A stretch of DNA of 64,000 bases. It comes from Desmodus rotundus. Its lineage: Eukaryota > Chordata > Mammalia > Chiroptera > Phyllostomidae. The notes under the pieces were generated by a model. It ran no database searches. It worked only from the letters and a program-made list of their open reading frames with translations, and was not told the DNA's origin. Both the position numbers and the translations under genes were made by a program. The stretch is from positions 44,716,239 to 44,780,238 of the forward strand of contig NC_071389.1 of assembly GCF_022682495.2 (NCBI RefSeq). The letters are read 5' to 3'. Positions within the stretch are counted from its first letter, which is position 1; every line of letters begins with the position of its first letter. Positions 35,450 through 46,729 of the stretch are shown here, in pieces.

Positions 35450-35668
35450 GCCTTGACCATAGTGTGGCTCAGTTGGGTGGATGTCATCCTGCAAAGTGAA
35501 AGGTCATGGGTTTGATTCCTGGTCAGGGCACATGCCTAGGTTGTGAGTTCAGTCCCAATGTGGGTGCATGAGAGAGGCAACCGATTGATGTTTCTCTCTC
35601 ACATTGATATTTTTCCCTATCTTTCTCCCTTCCTCCTGCTCTCTCTAAACATAAATAAATAATTTTTA
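35450..35668 (+). mobile_element. VES SINE with perfect target-site duplication
   Basis: The head 'gccttgaccatagtgtggct' (A-box) and 'atgggtttgattcctggtca' (B-box) are followed by 'gggcacatgcctaggttgtg', 'ttgatgtttctctctcacat' and an A-rich tail. The 15-bp duplication AAAATTTGGCATAGA flanks it at 35435-35449 and 35669-35683 without mismatch, so it is a fairly young insertion. It sits 363 bases before a UBE2U exon. Confidence 0.95.
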
Positions 35669-36031
35669 AAAATTTGGCATAGAAATTTAAGAAAATTATT
35701 TATTGTAGACAGAAAATGTACAGGTGTGATCCTTTCCTTGAAGTTCTTTTTTAGTTAGCTATGAAAGGCAAATAACCTGATCCTATATTTTTCTTTTTAT
35801 AATATACATGTGGGTGCACATTTACATCTATTATTGGAAAGTGACTTGGACAGGTTTTCTTTTTTGTGATTTCTGTATATTAGTGGAGGAATTAGTATGT
35901 TAGATTTGTTAACTACAGATCAGTTTAATGTCTTGTGACAAAATATTGTTGTCTGAAACAGTTCACTCTGATAAAATAATTTTGATAAACTTGCAAACTA
36001 TTTATTGTCTGATTTTAATTTATATTTTCAG

Positions 36032-36117
36032 ATCAATTAAAATTTCATTTGATGATTATTACAAGACATGGCCTGAAATAGCTACATCAAAAGCTGTGGA
36101 GTGTTACAGAACTCCAT
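36032..36117 (+). pseudogene. UBE2U: UBE2U coding exon: Asp-Tyr-Tyr-Lys-Thr-Trp block
   Basis: The exon lies between acceptor TATATTTTCAG (ending 36031) and donor CCAT|GTAAGG (36118). Joined to the two bases left by the previous exon it reads Arg-Ser-Ile-Lys-Ile-Ser-Phe-Asp-Asp-Tyr-Tyr-Lys-Thr-Trp-Pro-Glu-Ile-Ala-Thr-Ser and then Lys-Ala-Val-Glu-Cys-Tyr-Arg-Thr-Pro. This matches human UBE2U closely, with one residue fewer after Ile-Lys. The frame is open and both splice sites look functional. Confidence 0.9.
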
Positions 36118-36199
36118 GTAAGGTGATCTTATCCTGTGTCCTTTTGGCAAATGTTAATCTCTTAATTACTCTCAGTTTGTCTTGCTTTTAAAGACTCAT

Positions 36200-37590
36200 T
36201 GACATATATTTGCAATTGGAAGGTGATAAACTATCTCTGTTTGCTCTATATACTAATCATTAACTTAATTTAGTTCCTCTTTGGTATAGTGCCTTGGACT
36301 GAAGTCTGATTAAAATCTAGGAAAAAATACAGGCAATCGGAGGAATAAATGAGGAAGTTCTCAATCTTATGAGGTTTACTTCACTGCCTTCTCCCCGGAA
36401 AGAAGCTTTCATAACAGGAGGAAACTTTTTGATTCTAAACACTATTATCCTCAAAGTCAGAGAAAGTAGTTAGTAGAAAGACAGGAAAAAAAAAAAACAC
36501 CACCACCAAACCATATGAAACCTGGGGCTTCCAGTTACATCAACCTAAGGCAAAGTCTGTTGCCATCATGCATTAGGAATTAGAAAGACAGAAACAGGAG
36601 AGCTGGAAACTTCCTAGTTTCATTTAATCAAATCTTTAGAGTACTATTTCATTATCTGGATCACAGTCGGTTATCCATTCTACACACATTTACTGGGAGG
36701 TGATTTTGCAGGTCATCTGTTCTGCTGAATGGTGCATTCTGAAGTTACAGTGATTCCCAGTTCCCAGATTCAGTGATGATTTTTTACTCTTTATCTCATA
36801 CTCTCATCAGCTATGCTGTCCTTGTGTTAGATGATACCATATACATTCACAGTTTTCCTCCTACCTTATTTAGTCCTCCTCTGCCTCTTCCCTTAGAAAA
36901 AACTTCATTTCAGTCTATTCTACCAAAAGACCTCATCCACCGCCTTGGTTTTCATTAGCCTACCTTCCACTAAGTCCTAAAGCCTCCTCACTAGCCAGGC
37001 CCTCTCATGAATTCGACATGCATATTTAAATCTGTGCATTTATTTTGTACATCTCACCTATCTGTGTTCAGGCCTCTCATACTTAAGAGGTCCCAAAGTG
37101 AATCCATTACCTTGCCCTAAAACTTATCCTTTATTACCCGTCTTGGTTAGTGTAGATCACTATTATTGCATTTACTTGCCTGAACCAGAATCACAGATGT
37201 TTCCTAGACCTCTTTGTTTCCCTCATTAAGCCTCATTAATTTTACCTCCTGCATCATGAATGTTTTCCCTCCACCTCACCCTATCCCACACCACTGCCTT
37301 AATTTGTGGTCTCATCAAATTTCTTCTCATCATTGTGATGGTGGTGTAACTGGTCTCAATAAAACAAAATATCACTTCCTTTTTTAAGGCAAAAAGTACT
37401 ACTAAGCTTAACAAATATTAAAAACTGAAGTTAGATCAATAACTTCTAAGAAAGTACATGTTCTTTGGGGATGTTGGTTATTTATTTTGTGAGTAAATAT
37501 TACCTTCCTCACTCACTCATGGATTAGTGGGTAAGAAAATAACTTAAGGTATTTTAAGAAACACAGTCTTTAGTAACTCTATCAACATAA
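36200..37590. other. UBE2U intron, no gene seen
   Basis: Contains an A12 run followed by CAC/CCA simple sequence (36488-36510) and a C/T-rich stretch at 36780-37400 that may be a decayed LINE. No exon is seen. Confidence 0.45.
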
Positions 37591-37601
37591 AGAATTTTAT
37601 T

Positions 37602-39560
37602 TTATGTTTTTACATATATTTTATTGATTATGCTGTTACAGTTGTCCCATTTGTTTCTCCCCTTTATTCCCCTCCTCCCTGTACCCCCTCCCAGCATCAT
37701 TCCCTCACCTTAGTTCATGTCCATGGTCATACATATAAGTTCTTTGGCTTCTCCATTTCCTATACTATTCTTAACCTCCCCCTGTCTATTTTGTAACTAC
37801 CATTTATGCTTCTTATTCCCTGTACCTTTTCCCCCATTCTCCCTCTTCCCCCTCCCCACTGATAACCCTCCATGTGATCTCCATTTCTCCGATTCTCTTC
37901 CTGTTCTAGTTGTTTGCTTAGTTCATTTCTGTTTTTGTTTTTGTTTTTTTAGATTCGGTTGTTGATAGTTGTGAGTTTGTTGTCATTTTACTGTTCATAT
38001 TTTTGATCTTCTTTTTCTTAGATAAATCCCTTTAACATTTCATATAATAAGGGCTTGGTGATGATGAACTCCTTTCTCTTGATCTTATTTGGGAAGCACT
38101 TTATCTGCCCTTCCATTCTAAATGATAGCTTTCCTGGATAGAGAAGTCTTGGATGTAGGTCCTTGCCTTTCATGACTTTGAATACTTCTTTCCAGCCCCT
38201 TCTTGCCTGCAAGGTTTCTTTTGAGAAATCAGCTGTAGTCTTATGGGAACTCCTTTGTAGGTAACTCTCTCCTTTTCTCTTGCTGCTTTTAAGATTCTCT
38301 CCTTCTCTTTAATCTTGGATAATGTAATCATGATGTGACTTGGTGTGTGCTTCATTGGGTCCAACTTCTTTGGGACTCTCTGAACTTCCTAGACTTCCTA
38401 GAAGTCTATTTCCTTTGGCAGATTGGGGAAGTTCTCCTTCATTATTTGTTCAAATAAGTTCTCAATTTCTTGCTCTTCCTCTTCTTCTTCTGGCACCCCT
38501 ATGATTCAGATGTTGGAATGTTTAACATTGTCCTGGAGGTTCCTAAGCCTCTTCTTTTTTTTGAATTCTTGTTTCTTCATTCTGTTCCAGTTGAATGTTT
38601 ATTTCTTGCTCCTGCTCCATATGTTTGATTTGAGACCTGGTTTCCTTCCCTTCACTGTTGGTTCCCTGTACATTTTCCTTTATTTCACTTTGTATAGCCT
38701 TCACTTTTTCCTCTATTTTGCAACCATACTCAATCATTTCTGTGATCATCCTGATTACCAGTGTTTTGAACTCTGCATCTGATAGATTGGCTCTCTCTTC
38801 GTTGTTTAGTTGTATTGTTTTTGGAGCTTTGATTTGTTCTTTCATTTGGGCCATATTTCTTTGTCTTGGCATACCTGTTACATAGTAAGGAATGGAGCCT
38901 TAGGTATTAGCCAGGGCAGGGCAACCCACTTTGCTGCATTGTGATGCTGTATATGTGGGAGGGGGTCTGAGAGGGAACAATGCCACTTGCTTAGCTCTCA
39001 GCTGGCTTTCAGTCACTTCCTCTGCTACCCACATGCAAATTGGGCCCTTCTGGTTCTGATTCCTGAGTAGATGTTTTTGTGTGCATTCCAGGACTCTCCA
39101 GTGAACTCCGCCTTGATGCCCACAGGTTTTTTCAGTCAGAGGTTTTCAGACTTTATTTCCCCAAGCTGGAACCCTGTGTTCTGCTGTCTGTCTTGCTCCC
39201 CAGTTGTTCCTCCTGGTTTATCGTCATGCAAATATGGGACCACATGCTCTGCCAGCTGCTGCCTCATGCAGTACTCTAGCCGCCACTTTGTCACATGTTC
39301 TCTCTGCCCCTCCTACAGGTCTGGATGAATGTTTCTTCTTTAACTCCTTCATTGTCGGACTTCCATACAGTTTGATTTTCTGGCAGTTCTGGGGGGGGGG
39401 GTTAATTTTTATTGTTATTCAATTACAGTTGTATGCCTTTTCTCCCCATCCCTCCAGCCCACCCTGGGTTATTTTTTTTTACTTTAAATTTGGTGTTGTC
39501 CTTCTTTTGGTTGTGCGAGGAGGCAAAGTATATCTACCTATGCCTCCATCTTGGCCAGAC
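37602..39560 (-). mobile_element. Half-L1 (HAL1-like) retrotransposon, copy B
   Basis: On the minus strand the element starts with 'tggccaagatggaggcatag' next to 39560 and ends with the same 3' tail as copies A and C near 37602 ('caataaaatatatgtaaaaa'). ORF1 is in several frames (109 codons at 38543-38872, then pieces at 38170-38364 and 38018-38212), and there is no ORF2. The direct repeat AGAATTTTATT flanks it at 37591-37601 and 39561-39571. A secondary insertion near 39391-39487 lengthens its leader. Confidence 0.85.
39391..39487 (-). mobile_element. Truncated L1 3' end nested in half-L1 copy B
   Basis: A run of eleven G is followed by 'ttttattgttattcaattac' and 'agttgtatgccttttctccc', the reverse complement of the bat L1 3' terminus seen in sense orientation at 51440-51570. 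It interrupts the leader of half-L1 copy B, so it inserted later. Confidence 0.6.
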
Positions 39561-39571
39561 AGAATTTTATT

Positions 39572-40590
39572 ATTTTTGATAGCAAAGTACATGAATGTCT
39601 ACTTCACTTCAGACATTAGTAGTTGGGTGCTGCTCAGTGAATTCAGCAAACATATCTTCAGTGCCTACCATGTGTGAAGCACTAGGAGCTCAGATGCATT
39701 CCTGGAGGGAATAACCCTTAACAAAGAGGTATCAAGAGGCAATTGACATAGACTAGGGAATGACTGACCCAACTCCTTCAACCAAAAACTAAACCAATTG
39801 GCATAGGATGGTGCTTTATGGAATAAAGTGTATATATAGAGACATTTGGAGACTCCAAACTGCTAGAAAAAAAATAATTGAAGCACATGCCAAAGCTTAG
39901 CAAAATTTGGAAATGATTTTTGTGCAATAAAGAACAATTTAAATACGGAAGGATAATGAATCACTGCTGACTGCAGTTTCTTCTTCAAAAGAATTTGATA
40001 TCAAAATGTTTAATTTGGTTCTTGTTTCTGTGTCTGTCACTAACATACTATGTAATTCATCCCTCTTTGTGAAGGCAATAGATGGTAATGGTTACCTCTG
40101 GCCCAGAAAATTTCTGAGACTTTGATTCTAGCCCTTGGTGCAATATTTCACAATCACCTTGCCTTTTCTTCCCCCAGGGATTTGTTATAAGAATGTTTCA
40201 AGACCTTTCCTTCAATAATAACCAGCACAATTTAAAAAATAAATGTAAACCTTCCATCTGCTGCTGGCCGTTTTGTCTTTGGATAATTCAGCTGGATGAG
40301 ATCCAGTACTATTTTTTTTAACGACTTAATTTCCTAGCAATAATAAAGATGAAGCTTTTAGATTATATTGTAGAATGCTTCTCCAACTACTCAGAAATAA
40401 AAGGGAAACTTCTAATAACTTCATTTTCTGCAGTTACATTCTCATCACTGGAAAGATTATTAAGCCCTTGTGCATATTTTTAAAAGGTTTTTATTTTATG
40501 AACAGTGGTGAGTGGTTGTATTTGATTTGAGGTAATAACTCTTTTCCATGTCTTTGTGCCACGTATCTATCCATAGCCATGTGCGCCATA
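39572..40590. other. UBE2U intron, no gene seen
   Basis: AT-rich sequence without recognisable exon or young repeat. Confidence 0.45.
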
Positions 40591-40815
40591 ACGATAGTAA
40601 GTTTAATCTCGTGCAACACTGTTTACAGAGTGTGCTCTGTATTATGTTTTCTAATCACCCTAATGCTATTTTCTAATTCATTATCAGCATGCCATGCCCA
40701 GTGATATATCAGCCTTATGCGCTAGGCATTATTGTTCTTACTTGTTTTTACAAATGAGAAAACCAAGACCAAGGGAAGCCAAATAATTTATCTAAGGTCA
40801 CACATGTAAGAGGGA
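40590..40815 (-). repeat. MIR SINE
   Basis: Antisense MIR: 'acaaatgagaaaaccaagac', 'caaataatttatctaaggtc', then 'acacatgtaag'. The 5' half (40600-40730) is weak. Confidence 0.5.
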
Positions 40816-41040
40816 ATATTATATATTGGTAAAGAGTGTAAATTCTGGAGCCAGATTGCTGAAGTTTAATCCTGACTCTGCCATTTACTAGCTGTGTGAC
40901 CTTGGGTAAATTTCTTAACCCCTCTGTGTCCCAGTTCCTTTGTCTATAAAAAAGAATACGTACAGCACACACCTCATAGCATTTACAATGGCACCTAGCA
41001 CATAGTGAGTGTTCAGTAAGTGTGGTTACTACTAATTAGT
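40816..41040 (+). repeat. MIR SINE
   Basis: Well-preserved sense MIR: 'ttctggagccagattgctga', 'gactctgccatttactagct', 'gtgtgaccttgggtaaattt', 'cctctgtgtcccagttcctt' and 'gcacctagcacatagtgagt'. It faces the opposite way from its neighbour upstream. Confidence 0.9.
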
Positions 41041-41605
41041 GCAGATGGACTGTGGCCCAAGGACTTGAACCAGATCCTCTGACTCCACATTTGTTGTTTC
41101 CTATTTTCTATCCTTCTTTTATAATATGATAAAAGATATTTATTTCTTTATAGCCTGAAACTTAAATTCAAACTCTGAAGAATATGCAGTTCATTTTTTA
41201 ATAACTGTAATTATTAGTTCATAATCACAGGCAGTCATGTGGGAAAACGTATGGATGATCTACTGTTCTCTGGCCATCACCATAGAAAGGCAAATTAAAA
41301 GTTTGGCAGAGAACAAACCACTACATCTGGTTGTGGGCAACAGCACCTTAACGACAGAGCATAATCCCCATAAGGAAATGTTTATGTTAGAGGAAAAGAA
41401 TTCCTTCAGACCAGTGTACCCTGTAGTATTGAGCGGAGGCTTCCTGATGTTTGCTGTCATCAAGACAGACCAAACAGCCTGAAGCATCCTGGGGATGCTT
41501 GCTTTCACTCTAGGAGACTTTCATTCTTTGAGTCTTAGAGCCAGAAATAAGGGCAAGTGCCTCCAAACTACATTGAGATAGAAGAGGCAGTGTCATCTAA
41601 TTTCC

Positions 41606-41795
41606 ATGCATGGTTCTAAGTCTTGACTGATCATTAGAACCACCAGAGGATCTTGTAAAAATTCCCATGTAAAGGGCACACCCCCAGACCAATTACATGA
41701 AGATCTCTGGGAGCAGGACTAAGCAGTAGTAGCTTTAAAAGCTCCCCAGGTGATTACAATGTGCAACCAAGTTTGGAAAGGCTCTAGCAGGAAGA
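41606..41795 (+). mobile_element. MER5A-like hAT-Charlie element
   Basis: The order 'ggttctaagtcttgactgat', 'accaccagaggatcttgtaa', 'cacacccccagaccaatta' and 'agctccccaggtgattacaa' follows the MER5A consensus in sense orientation. Confidence 0.75.
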
Positions 41796-42267
41796 CTGTG
41801 ATGTCAGAAGTTAGAGACTCCTCAGCCCTGTACTAGTTTGCACATACAGTGAAGTGAATTTATGTTAGTCATTTAACACTTTGTACCTCATTTTTCATTT
41901 CCATTCATTGACAAGAATGCCCCACTCTTATTTTAAGTTGCTCTACAATTATTATGAAATAGTATGTGTGAAAATAAAACCTGCTAAGGAAAGTTGGTAT
42001 TATTATATTTCTTTGGACATGGCAGTCCCAGCAATGGAAAATGCATTTTTAAGATCAGTCTTTTAAGATGTTGGACAGGAGGAGGTGTGTCATTGCAAAA
42101 ACAGAGTAAAAGCAATGCCCAGTAATCCTCAGAAGGGGAGGAAGGAGAACTATATTATGGAGGCAATAGAGGATGATTTTCTACCACAGAATGCAAAACT
42201 ACCACAAAGGCAAGACATGATAGTGATGGTGGGGGAGGGGGCGGTTCAGCCGCAAGAACTTTTAATA

Positions 42268-42480
42268 GCCCTGGCTGGGTAGTTTAGCTGCCTGGAATGT
42301 CATCCCATAAGCCAAAATGTTGCAGGTTTGATTCCCGATCAGGGCACATACCTAGATTGTGGGTTCAATCCATGGTTGGGGCATCTACAAGAGGCATCCA
42401 ATTGATGTTTCTTTCTCACGTTGATATTTCTCTCTCTCCCTCTAAAATCAATGAGCATATACTGGGGTGAGGATTAAAAA
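42268..42480 (+). mobile_element. VES SINE
   Basis: The head 'gccctggctgggtagtttag', B-box 'caggtttgattcccgatcag', 'ggcacatacctagattgtgg', 'ccaattgatgtttctttctc' and an A-rich tail are all present. AAGAACTT occurs directly before (42254-42261) and directly after the tail, a probable target-site duplication. Confidence 0.9.
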
Positions 42481-42809
42481 AAAAAGAACTTATGACAGAA
42501 TTTTACTGTTCCTTTCTTTTTGCTCACTCACTTGTGCTCCCGTGCTTGCTTTCTTTTTCTGTCCTCATTCCTCCATTATTTCCCTCCAATCAACATTATT
42601 TATTGAGCATCTTCTATCTCTAGACAATGGGCTATGTGTTGGAGATAATAAGATAAATATTATGGTAAGCTTGTTGAGGAGTTCACAGTCAGGTGGTCAG
42701 AGACAGATAGTGAAAAAATATAGGGATAAAATAGTAAGTGTTAAAAGTTTGTACAAATACTGTGAGTTTTTAAAATTTCTCAGTAGTAGAGAAAGCAGTG
42801 AAGCAATAG

Positions 42810-42890
42810 TCTTTCCTGACTATTCCCATTAATTTGATATTATTAGCAATAAGATAATGATATCAAATTAATGGGAATAGTCAGGAAAGA
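42810..42890. repeat. Perfect 31-bp inverted repeat with 19-base spacer
   Basis: The left arm 42810-42840 (starting TCTTTCCTGACTATTCCCAT) and right arm 42860-42890 (ending ATGGGAATAGTCAGGAAAGA) are exact reverse complements over 31 bases. The spacer is 42841-42859. No transposon motif or target duplication is seen. It lies in a UBE2U intron. Confidence 0.95.
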
Positions 42891-43356
42891 TGACCATGCC
42901 ATTTGGGTTTTTGTAATATATAAGAAAGAGGCTGCCATACATATTCAAATAGAAAATGTAGGAAAGGCAGTTTCAAAAGCTTAAGGGAACATACAAATTA
43001 TCCTTGATTAAAAACGTCAAATTTTAACTGTTGTCTAAGTATTATAGTCACAATGAGAAGACATTACTCAACCTTTCTGTTTGTTTATCTATAAAGTGGT
43101 GGTTATTATAGTGGTAATCACTGTATTCATACTTTATAAGTGCTCAGTATTCAGGAAGAACTACATTAATGTTATTATGATCATCTAAAGGAAATAATGA
43201 GACCTCAGTATGAACTCTTGGGAGATCACATATCCCTCTATGGAAGAGAGGAGTATATATCCAAATACCAATAAAAACAATATTCATAAAACCTATAAGA
43301 ATGTGTATGTGTATGTGCTTGTATGTGTTGAAGCCAGAAAAGAAATTAAAGAATAG

Positions 43357-45161
43357 GAGCTCCAGCCAAGATGGAGGAATAGGCAGATACTCTTTGCCTC
43401 CTCACACAACCAAAAGAAAGAAACAACCAATTTAAAAACAAAAAAAAACCAGAACTACCAGAAAATTGAACTGTATGGAAGTCTAACAACCAAAAAGTTA
43501 AAGAAGAAACATTTATCCAGACTAGTAGGAGGGACGGAGATGCGCAGCCAGGGCAGAGAGGACAGGCAGCAAGGCAGTGGCTGGCAGACTAGGCTGTGGC
43601 TGATGGACCAGGCAGTCTCGCATTCACATGTGGATAAACCAGGAGGAACAGCTAGGGAGCAAGACAGACCATGCAACCTAGTTCCAGCACACGGAAAATA
43701 AAGCCTCAGAACCTCTGCCTGTAAAAATCTGTGGGGGTTGTGGTGGCAGGAAAAACTGCAAGTCTCTTGAAAGCTGGGTGAGGGCCAAGCCAGCAGCACT
43801 CTTCCCTCTCTGACCCCTCCCCCACAGACAGCACCACAATGCAGTGAAGTGGGTTGCCCTGCCCTGGCAAATACCTAGGGCTCTACCCCTTACAATGTAA
43901 CAGGTGTGCTAAAAAAAAAAAAAAGGCCCAAATGAAAGAACAGATCAAACCTCCAGAAAAAGAACTAAGCGATGAGGAGATAGTCAACCTCCCAGATACA
44001 GAATTCAAAACACTGATTATCAGGATGCTCACAGAAGTGGTTGAGTATGGTCACAAAATAGAGGAAGAAGTGAAGGCCATGCAAAATGAAATAAGGGAAA
44101 ATGTACATGGAACCAGCAGTGAAGGGAAGGAAAGTGGGACTCAAGTCACTGGTTTGGAGCAGAAGGAAAAAATAAACATTCAACTAGAACAGAATGAAGA
44201 AGCAAGAATTCAAAAAAATGAGAAGAGGCTTAAGAACCTCCAGGACAACTTTAAATGTTCCAACATTCAAATCATAGGGATGTCAGAAGGAGAAGAAGAA
44301 GAGCAAGAAATTGAAAACTTATTTGAACAAATAATGAAGAACTTCCCTAAACTGGCAAAGGAAATAGACTTTCAGGAAATCCCGGAAGCTCAGAGAGTCC
44401 AAAAAAAGTTGGACCCAATGAAGCACACACCAAGCCACATCATAATTACATTACCCAAGATTAAAGAGAAGGAGAGAATCTTAAAAGCAGCAAGAGAAAA
44501 GGAGAGAGTTACCTACAAAGGAGTTCCCATAAGACTATTAGCTGATTTCTCAAAAGAAACCTTGCAGGTAAGAAGGGGCTGGAAAGAAGTATTCAAAGTC
44601 ATGAAAGGCAAGGACCTACATCCAAGATTTCTCTATCCAGGAAAGCTATCATTTACAATGGGAGAGCAGATAAAATGCTTCCCAGATAAGGTTAAGTTAA
44701 AGGAGTTTATCATCACCAAACCCTTACTATATGAAATGTTAAAGGGACTTATCTAGAAAAAAAGATCAAAAATATGAACAGTAAAATGACAACAAAGTCA
44801 CAATTATCAACAACTGAACCTAAAAAAACATAAACAAAAATAAACTAAGCAAACAACAAGAAGAGAATCGGAGAAATGGAGATCACATGGAGGGTTATCA
44901 GTGGTGGCGGGAGGGGAAAAATGAGGGGAAAAGTACAGGAAGAAAGAAGCATAAATGGTAGGTACAAAATAGACAAGGAGAGATTAAGAATAGTATAGGA
45001 AATGGAGAAGCCAAAGAACTTATATGTATGACACATGGACATGAACTACTTGGGGTGGGGGGGGAGAATACTAAAGGGAATGGGGGTACCAGGCAGAGGG
45101 GGATAAAGGGGAGGGAAAAAATGGGACAACTATAATAGCATAATCAATAAAATATACTTAA
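43357..45161 (+). mobile_element. Half-L1 (HAL1-like) retrotransposon, copy C, ORF1 intact
   Basis: A complete 1.8-kb element: L1-type start 'gagctccagccaagatgga', leader, a single ORF1, and a 3' tail with AATAAA at 45146-45151. It is flanked by a perfect 19-bp duplication AAAAGAAATTAAAGAATAG (43338-43356 and 45162-45180). ORF2 is absent, yet the element is complete at both ends, so it moved as an ORF1-only unit, presumably using L1 enzymes in trans. It is the best preserved of the three copies. Confidence 0.92.
43854..44756 (+). CDS. ORF1 of half-L1 copy C (L1 ORF1p-like RNA-binding protein)
   Basis: This 300-codon frame encodes an L1 ORF1p-like nucleic-acid chaperone, not a host protein. 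After a short poor N-terminus with a Lys run (codons from the A12 tract near 43910) comes a Lys/Glu-rich predicted coiled coil (about residues 30-140). An RRM-like block follows, with Asn-Ile-Gln-Ile-Ile-Gly-Met and Glu-Asn-Leu-Phe-Glu-Gln-Ile. Next are Ala-Gln-Arg-Val and Ile-Leu-Lys-Ala-Ala-Arg-Glu-Lys, then the C-terminal domain with Lys-Gly-Val-Pro-Ile-Arg-Leu, Ala-Asp-Phe-Ser, Phe-Leu-Tyr-Pro, and Phe-Pro-Asp-Lys near the end. The annotated ATG at 43854 precedes the A-run; the ATG at 43932 (Met-Lys-Glu-Gln-Ile-Lys) matches the other copies better as the real start. It is full length for ORF1p. Expression is unknown. Confidence 0.8.
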   Translation: MPCPGKYLGLYPLQCNRCAKKKKKAQMKEQIKPPEKELSDEEIVNLPDTEFKTLIIRMLTEVVEYGHKIEEEVKAMQNEIRENVHGTSSEGKESGTQVTGLEQKEKINIQLEQNEEARIQKNEKRLKNLQDNFKCSNIQIIGMSEGEEEEQEIENLFEQIMKNFPKLAKEIDFQEIPEAQRVQKKLDPMKHTPSHIIITLPKIKEKERILKAAREKERVTYKGVPIRLLADFSKETLQVRRGWKEVFKVMKGKDLHPRFLYPGKLSFTMGEQIKCFPDKVKLKEFIITKPLLYEMLKGLI

Positions 45162-45180
45162 AAAAGAAATTAAAGAATAG

Positions 45181-45702
45181 ACAGGAACAATGCTAGTGAA
45201 AATCATGTAATATTGATAGAAAAGAACTATTCAGTTTAAATTTATTTTTTCTATCAGTGAGAAATTTCATCAAGCAAGAAGGGGTTAATTAATATTGTTA
45301 AGAAGGAAGTTCCAGATACCAGCAAGAGGGGTGGAGCCATCTAGTTGGTTAAATGTTCAAGACATAATCGTAAGACAATTAACAGAAACAGGGAGTTGAT
45401 AGATGGATGGATAGGTAAGGGATATATGTGTATTTGGTCTGTCTTAATCATGTTTCATGTAATAACTACCAGTGCCGTAAGCATAATAGATGTCAATAAA
45501 TTTTATGTGAATAAAGGCATCAATTTTATAATTAACCACAAACATATGAGCCAGTGGTGCAATATGATTTCCGGAAAATACTAATGCTGATCACAGCTGA
45601 ATGGATAGACGTGTGGCACACAGACCAAGGGAGGTAGTAACTCATTTCATGTTTGCTATTCAACTGAAACCAAGATCCTGAGCCAGTTCTGTATGCAAAC
45701 TT
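45181..45702. other. UBE2U intron, no gene seen
   Basis: AT-rich unique sequence between half-L1 copy C and a VES element. The open frames here are short and overlap on both strands. Confidence 0.5.
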
Positions 45703-45717
45703 TAATAGGCACATTTT

Positions 45718-45923
45718 TTAAAAGGATTTTATTTATTTTTAGAGAGGGGAAGGGAAGGAGAAACAGAGGGAGAGAAATATCAGTGTGTGGTTGTCTCTCA
45801 TGAGCCGCCTATGAGGGGACCTGACCTGCCATCCAGGCATGTGCCCTGACTGGGAATCAAACCAGCAGCGGCCCTTTGGTTCACAGGCCAGCACTCAATC
45901 CACTGAGCCACACCAGCCAGGGC
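45718..45923 (-). mobile_element. VES SINE
   Basis: Clear reverse complement of a VES element: the T-rich tail at the left, then 'gagagaaatatcagtgtgtg', 'caggcatgtgccctgactgg', 'gaatcaaaccagcagcggcc', 'cactgagccacaccagccag' and GGGC at the right end. TAATAGG occurs on both sides (45703-45709 and 45924-45930). Confidence 0.95.
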
Positions 45924-46641
45924 TAATAGGAATATTAACAGATTTCATTGCCAGGATGGTGAGGATGATTGGGTATCTAGAGAATCATGTCTTAAGAAAC
46001 AGTTGTAGGAACTGAGGCTGCCCTTAGAGCTCTCTTCAAATTTAGAAGGACTATCTCCCATGGGGGAAGAATGTACTTAGTATTGCTCCAGAGGTCAGAA
46101 CTAGGCCCAGTGGAGACTCAGAACTCAGGTTAAGGAAGGACACGGTGACCTCACCATCTGTCAGTGGAACAGGCAGTCTCCCAACAACAAAGAGGAGAGT
46201 TTTGTTGTTGTTGGCAAAGGCTTCGTTTGCAGGCTGGGTGATCACCTGTTGCGGATTCTTTGGGAAAGACCAAGATCTGTAATGTCACTTCTAACTCTGA
46301 GATTTTATTTTGCCACTGGAAGTGCTGAATTAGAATTTTGTTAAACTATGGTGTCTGTAGTTTATGTATGAATCATTTTAATGCCTTCTACATTGTTATA
46401 AATGATACATAAACAAATGTCATTATAATGAAAAGTTTTGAAGTTGCAATCTACTTATTTCAAACAATATCCAATAATACCAAGTTCAAATAAAAGAAAT
46501 TCGGAAGGTGAGCATCATAATATGACTTGCACTATATAGTGTGCATCCTTGCCACATATCAACTTAATAAGTGGATTATTTTAAACTTTGAACTATTATT
46601 AAAGAACGTATGCATAGATCTTTTTTATATTCCAATTTCAG

Positions 46642-46723
46642 TGCCCAAAGATCCAAATTTCACTAGAAAGTATTATAAATGGAAGAAAGTGGAGTTAAAA
46701 CATCGTAAAGAATGGAATGTAAA
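46642..46723 (+). pseudogene. UBE2U: UBE2U coding exon: Tyr-Tyr-Lys-Trp-Lys-Lys block
   Basis: The exon lies between acceptor TTCCAATTTCAG (ending 46641) and donor AAA|GTAAGT (46724). With the single base left by the previous exon it reads Leu-Pro-Lys-Asp-Pro-Asn-Phe-Thr-Arg-Lys-Tyr-Tyr-Lys-Trp-Lys-Lys-Val-Glu-Leu-Lys and then His-Arg-Lys-Glu-Trp-Asn-Val-Lys. This is a close match to human UBE2U. The frame is open and the phase fits both neighbours. Confidence 0.9.
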
Positions 46724-46729
46724 GTAAGT

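Noticed and set aside
43854..44756. A novel host gene of 300 codons
   Set aside because: The protein is L1 ORF1p-like and the frame lies inside a half-L1 bounded by target-site duplications.
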